Made by a program: the position numbers and the translations under genes
Notes under the pieces: model-generated
Told to the model about the DNA's origin: nothing
Databases searched by the model: none
What the model saw: the letters and a program-made list of their open reading frames with translations, nothing else
Origin: Fidelibacterota bacterium
GTDB lineage: Bacteria > Fidelibacterota > Fidelibacteria > Fidelibacterales > Fidelibacteraceae
Reading direction: 5' to 3'
Length of the DNA: 7,979 nucleotides
Assembly (NCBI GenBank): GCA_030596185.1
Contig: JAUVKP010000039.1
Coordinates: forward strand, 1-7,979
Part shown: positions 6,076-7,979 of the stretch, piece by piece
Layout of the letters: every line of letters starts with the position of its first letter
Position numbering within the stretch: the first letter of the stretch is position 1

Positions 6076-7122
6076 CTATATACTTTCTTTGAATTTTTCA
6101 ACGATCTCTTTTACGGTAGGAACATTTCCTCCCATACGAGTATGCAAATTAACAGGCTTACGTCCGTTTACGGCCAAGCGTACATCATCTACCATTTGTC
6201 CTGCACTGAGTTCTGAAACAAACAAGGATTTTACATTTTTGTCTTTTGCAAAATCCTCAAATTGCGGAGTGGGAAAAGGAAAAAGTGTAATGGGACGGAA
6301 CAAACCGGCTTTTATGCCTTCAGCCCGTAATTGTTCCATTACGCCGTGCAAGATGCGGGAAACGATACCATAACCTATGAGAATATATTCTGCATCATCA
6401 CACTGAATAGCTTCATAACGGATCTCGTTCTCTGCAAGCTTTTTATATTTGGCCTGTAGTGCCAGATTGTGTTCTTCCAGGCGATCCGGTTCCAATTGAA
6501 TAGAGCAAATTAAATTATGAGAATCTGCTGTGCCTTTTAACGCCCAAGGCCGGTCGGGGATTCTTTGTACCGGCTCAGGAAATTCAACCGGTTCCATCAT
6601 CTGACCGATAATTCCATCAGCCAGGACGACAGCGGGATTCCGATACTTATCTGACAATTCAAATGCCAGCATGGTCAGATCACACATTTCCTGAGCAGAG
6701 TTAGGAGCCAGGGTAATCAAACTATAATTTCCATGGCCACCACCTTTAACAACCTGATTGTAATCAGCCTGTTCGGGTGCGATATTACCCAATCCGGGCC
6801 CACCGCGCATAATATCAACAATTACACAAGGCAACTCGGCACCGGCTATATAGGAAATTCCTTCCATTTTTAAGCTCATACCGGGACTGGAACTGGCGGT
6901 CATACAGCGGCTAGTTGAACTTGCAGCGCCGTAAACCATATTAATTGCTCCTAATTCACTTTCTGCCTGAAGAAAAGTACCGCCTAACAATGGAAAATAG
7001 TAAGCTGCTGTTTCCGCGATCTCGCTGGCCGGGGTAATGGGGTACCCAAAGAAATTTTTACAACCGGCAAGAAGCGCACCACGAACGACAGCCTCATTGC
7101 CTTTTATAAGAACCTTTGACAT
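6076..7122 (-). CDS. vorB: 2-oxoisovalerate (3-methyl-2-oxobutanoate):ferredoxin oxidoreductase alpha subunit VorB
   Basis: This 348-residue subunit carries the pyrimidine-binding and transketolase-C-like domains of the oxidoreductase. The N-terminus [17 protein letters not shown] is the family start, followed by [11 protein letters not shown] (25-34 region), where T30 of the YPITP motif contacts the substrate carboxylate in characterised relatives. Further family features are [45 protein letters not shown] and the VorB-like [18 protein letters not shown]. The KorA gamma-alpha fusion of about 580 residues is absent. It overlaps functionally with the fused vorA downstream and the ferredoxin subunit upstream. 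The gap to the ferredoxin stop is 7 bases, and its ribosome site (GAGG) lies across the end of that gene, indicating translational coupling. Substrate is probably branched-chain 2-oxoacids; exact specificity cannot be read from sequence. Confidence 0.9.
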   Translation of the reverse strand: MSKVLIKGNEAVVRGALLAGCKNFFGYPITPASEIAETAAYYFPLLGGTFLQAESELGAINMVYGAASSTSRCMTASSSPGMSLKMEGISYIAGAELPCVIVDIMRGGPGLGNIAPEQADYNQVVKGGGHGNYSLITLAPNSAQEMCDLTMLAFELSDKYRNPAVVLADGIIGQMMEPVEFPEPVQRIPDRPWALKGTADSHNLICSIQLEPDRLEEHNLALQAKYKKLAENEIRYEAIQCDDAEYILIGYGIVSRILHGVMEQLRAEGIKAGLFRPITLFPFPTPQFEDFAKDKNVKSLFVSELSAGQMVDDVRLAVNGRKPVNLHTRMGGNVPTVKEIVEKFKESI

Positions 7123-7129
7123 ATAAACC

Positions 7130-7462
7130 TCAACTATTAATAGGTTTTAAACATTCAATACAGATTTTTTCTTCGGAATCACGAAATCCCGAAAGCAATT
7201 TCACTGTATTTTTACAATGGGGACAATATCCATCTTCAAGTCCCTCGATATTTCGTACCACGGTAATTGCCCGGGGTTCCGGACAGGTATAGAAGCAGGT
7301 GCCACAACCGGTACAGCCTTCACCTTTATAATGTGAAGGACGGTATCCCATCGCGTTCAGCTCGTCAGCAAAATCAAGAACATTTACCGGACAAGCGTCT
7401 ATACAAAGGCCGCAACCCTTACAATCGTCAACCTGTATCAATATACGATTTATGACTGCCAT
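7130..7462 (-). CDS. vorC: 2[4Fe-4S] ferredoxin subunit of the oxidoreductase with extra C-terminal CxxC pairs (VorC/delta-like)
   Basis: The first gene of the operon encodes 110 residues. Two classical cluster motifs are seen: CxxCxxCxxxCP at C14-C17-C20-C24 and at C50-C53-C56-C60. These would wire the TPP/[4Fe-4S] catalytic core to external ferredoxin. Beyond residue 78 is a segment with CPHC (80-83) and CIEC (101-104), 17 residues apart, which looks like a small zinc-ribbon or rubredoxin-like metal site. This extension is not needed for the ferredoxin fold; it may stabilise the complex or bind a partner. A strong AAGGAG (complement of 7468-7473) lies 5 bases before the ATG. Order ferredoxin-alpha-(beta+gamma) matches the vorC-vorB-vorA order I recall from archaeal VOR. 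The symbol is by position and should be held loosely. Confidence 0.85.
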   Translation of the reverse strand: MAVINRILIQVDDCKGCGLCIDACPVNVLDFADELNAMGYRPSHYKGEGCTGCGTCFYTCPEPRAITVVRNIEGLEDGYCPHCKNTVKLLSGFRDSEEKICIECLKPINS

Positions 7463-7484
7463 ATTTTCTCCTTAAAAACAGGTG

Positions 7485-7496
7485 GTGCTAAAGCAC
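7485..7496. repeat. Perfect 5-bp stem hairpin just before the vorC ribosome site
   Basis: GTGCT (7485-7489) and AGCAC (7492-7496) pair exactly around AA. It lies 11 bases beyond the AAGGAG of the first operon gene, in the leader on the minus strand. It could influence ribosome access or be chance, since a 5-bp stem with a 2-base turn would need to open the closing pair. Confidence 0.3.
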
Positions 7497-7615
7497 AGTA
7501 TTTAACCAAATTTGACTACTCAATTCTAAATTCAATGTACGAAAAAGAAGTTCGACAAAAAAGTAAAAATGCCGATAAAACCTAATTTGAATGCAATTTT
7601 ATAAGCATAAACGAA

Positions 7616-7648
7616 GCACATAATTGTGCGAATAACCGGAAGGTTATT
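7616..7648. promoter_or_regulatory. Two back-to-back hairpins in the vor leader
   Basis: GCACA (7616-7620) pairs with TGTGC (7625-7629) around TAAT. One base later AATAACC (7631-7637) pairs with GGTTATT (7642-7648) around GGAA on the plus strand (TTCC on the transcript). Both lie between the proposed promoter and the operon start, so in the transcript they would be a tandem hairpin leader. They may bind a regulator or be part of an attenuator, but neither has an obvious partner structure. Confidence 0.4.
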
Positions 7649-7659
7649 TTGGTTTAGTG

Positions 7660-7690
7660 ATTATAAAATATTAACAAAAACGGTTGTTAA
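7660..7690 (-). promoter_or_regulatory. Possible vor operon promoter overlapped by a TTAACAA-N6-TTGTTAA dyad
   Basis: On the minus strand TTAACA (complement of 7685-7690; 5 of 6 to TTGACA) and an exact TATAAT (complement of 7660-7665) are separated by 19 bp. The dyad TTAACAA (7671-7677), six bases, TTGTTAA (7684-7690) covers the -35 box and most of the spacer, a classic place for a repressor. The half-sites resemble some Rex half-sites but are in the opposite order to the usual TTGTTAA...TTAACAA, so I do not call it a Rex box. If used, the leader would be about 190 bases. Confidence 0.4.
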
Positions 7691-7719
7691 ACGAAGAATC
7701 GTAAGAGGTCACTAATGAA

Positions 7720-7782
7720 TAGTAATTGGTGACTGGTGACGGGTCAGGCAAAAGGCAAAAGTATAAAGTTAAAAGTAGAGAC
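7720..7782. repeat. Array of about nine degenerate 7-bp repeats
   Basis: From 7720 the sequence divides cleanly into heptamers: TAGTAAT, TGGTGAC, TGGTGAC, GGGTCAG, GCAAAAG, GCAAAAG, TATAAAG, TTAAAAG, TAGAGAC. Two adjacent pairs are identical and seven of the nine units end in AC or AG. The last unit runs into the palindrome at 7775-7803. The units resemble those of the array at 4539-4573 read on the other strand. Confidence 0.65.
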
Positions 7783-7803
7783 GCAGCATTGCTGCGTCTT
7801 TAC
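7775..7803. repeat. 29-bp near-perfect palindrome of the GTAGAGACGC type
   Basis: Two 14-base arms (7775-7788 and 7790-7803) flank a central T and are inverted copies with a single G/T mismatch, tolerable in RNA as G-U. The core is GAGACGCAGCA. It lies between the convergent region of the rseP-like gene (-), whose stop is 60 bases to the right, and the start of the vor leader. On the minus strand the hairpin is followed by a T-rich stretch (CTTTTAACTTT), so it could also end the rseP transcript. The same sequence type appears at 168-193. Confidence 0.7.
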
Positions 7804-7862
7804 CATAAATCATTATTTTTTTTTTGCATATGAGAAGTGTTTTTGAAACGTTTTACCAGTTA

Positions 7863-7979
7863 CTACTGGAACAACCTCAACACATCATTAATCACAGCAA
7901 GGATAAGTAAGCCAAAGAGGAGGAACATCCCAATTTGCTGGATCAGCATTTTGGTTTTGATTTTCATCTCACGCCGCAT
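7863..7979 (-). CDS. rseP: Probable RseP site-2 protease, C-terminal end (truncated by window edge)
   Basis: The minus strand is open from the window edge to a TAG (complement of 7863-7865) followed at once by TAA. The 38 residues include basic KIKTK, then MLIQQIGMFLLFGLLILAVINDVLRLFQ at the end, a single hydrophobic helix closing with ND-(x)2-RLF. This pattern matches the last transmembrane helix of RseP-type M50 membrane metalloproteases, which cleave anti-sigma factors and signal-peptide remnants within the membrane. The active site is outside the window, so identity rests on this tail only. The first visible codon happens to be ATG but is inside the gene, given the family's length of over 350 residues. 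Confidence 0.6.
   Translation of the reverse strand: MRREMKIKTKMLIQQIGMFLLFGLLILAVINDVLRLFQ

Noticed and set aside
7671..7690. Rex operator before the vor operon
   Set aside because: The half-sites resemble a Rex type, but they point outward (TTAACAA first) instead of the usual TTGTTAA...TTAACAA order, so I report only an unnamed dyad.

Overview
The window comes from a moderately AT-rich anaerobic bacterium. I infer a member of the FCB group (Bacteroidota, Marinimicrobia, Calditrichota or similar) with modest confidence. The basis is a type III glutamine synthetase, an Rnf complex next to an RseC-family protein, a branched-chain 2-oxoacid:ferredoxin oxidoreductase, and intergenic DNA carrying degenerate 7-bp repeats and 'GTAGAGACGC' palindromes of a kind I associate with such genomes. 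Most starts have a clear Shine-Dalgarno sequence (AAGGAG, AGGAG, AGAGG); the rseC-like gene does not.

Layout. At the left edge is the 3' end of rnfB (+), then a short palindrome, then an RseC/MucC-family membrane protein (+). A 74-bp AT-rich imperfect dyad separates this from glnN (+), the type III glutamine synthetase. A GC-richer, palindrome-dense spacer and a good candidate Rex operator lead into rex (+). Convergent with rex is a very AT-rich gene (-) for a small orphan lipoprotein. The 439-base gap from 4206 to 4644 holds that gene's promoter, a degenerate inverted repeat, a run of five heptamers and a probable terminator for the operon on its right; 4252-4390 shows nothing I can name. 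A three-gene minus-strand operon follows, in transcription order ferredoxin subunit (vorC-like), alpha subunit (vorB), and a fused beta-gamma subunit (vorA-like), with gaps of only 7 and 9 bases. The 400-base gap from 7463 to 7862 holds its leader hairpins, a possible promoter, a second heptamer array and a strong palindrome. At the right edge is the 3' end of a gene on the minus strand that looks like rseP, the site-2 protease.

How the genes may work together (inference). The oxidoreductase would turn branched-chain 2-oxoacids, made by transamination of Val/Leu/Ile, into acyl-CoA, CO2 and reduced ferredoxin. Rnf would pass the ferredoxin electrons to NAD+ while pumping ions. Rex senses NADH/NAD+, and glutamine synthetase handles released ammonia. 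This fits amino-acid fermentation or syntrophic growth. The protein-coding genes are of known families. I found no defence system, CRISPR array, transposase or clearly new multi-gene system; the less explained material is in the non-coding repeats and dyads and in the extra cysteine pairs of the ferredoxin subunit.
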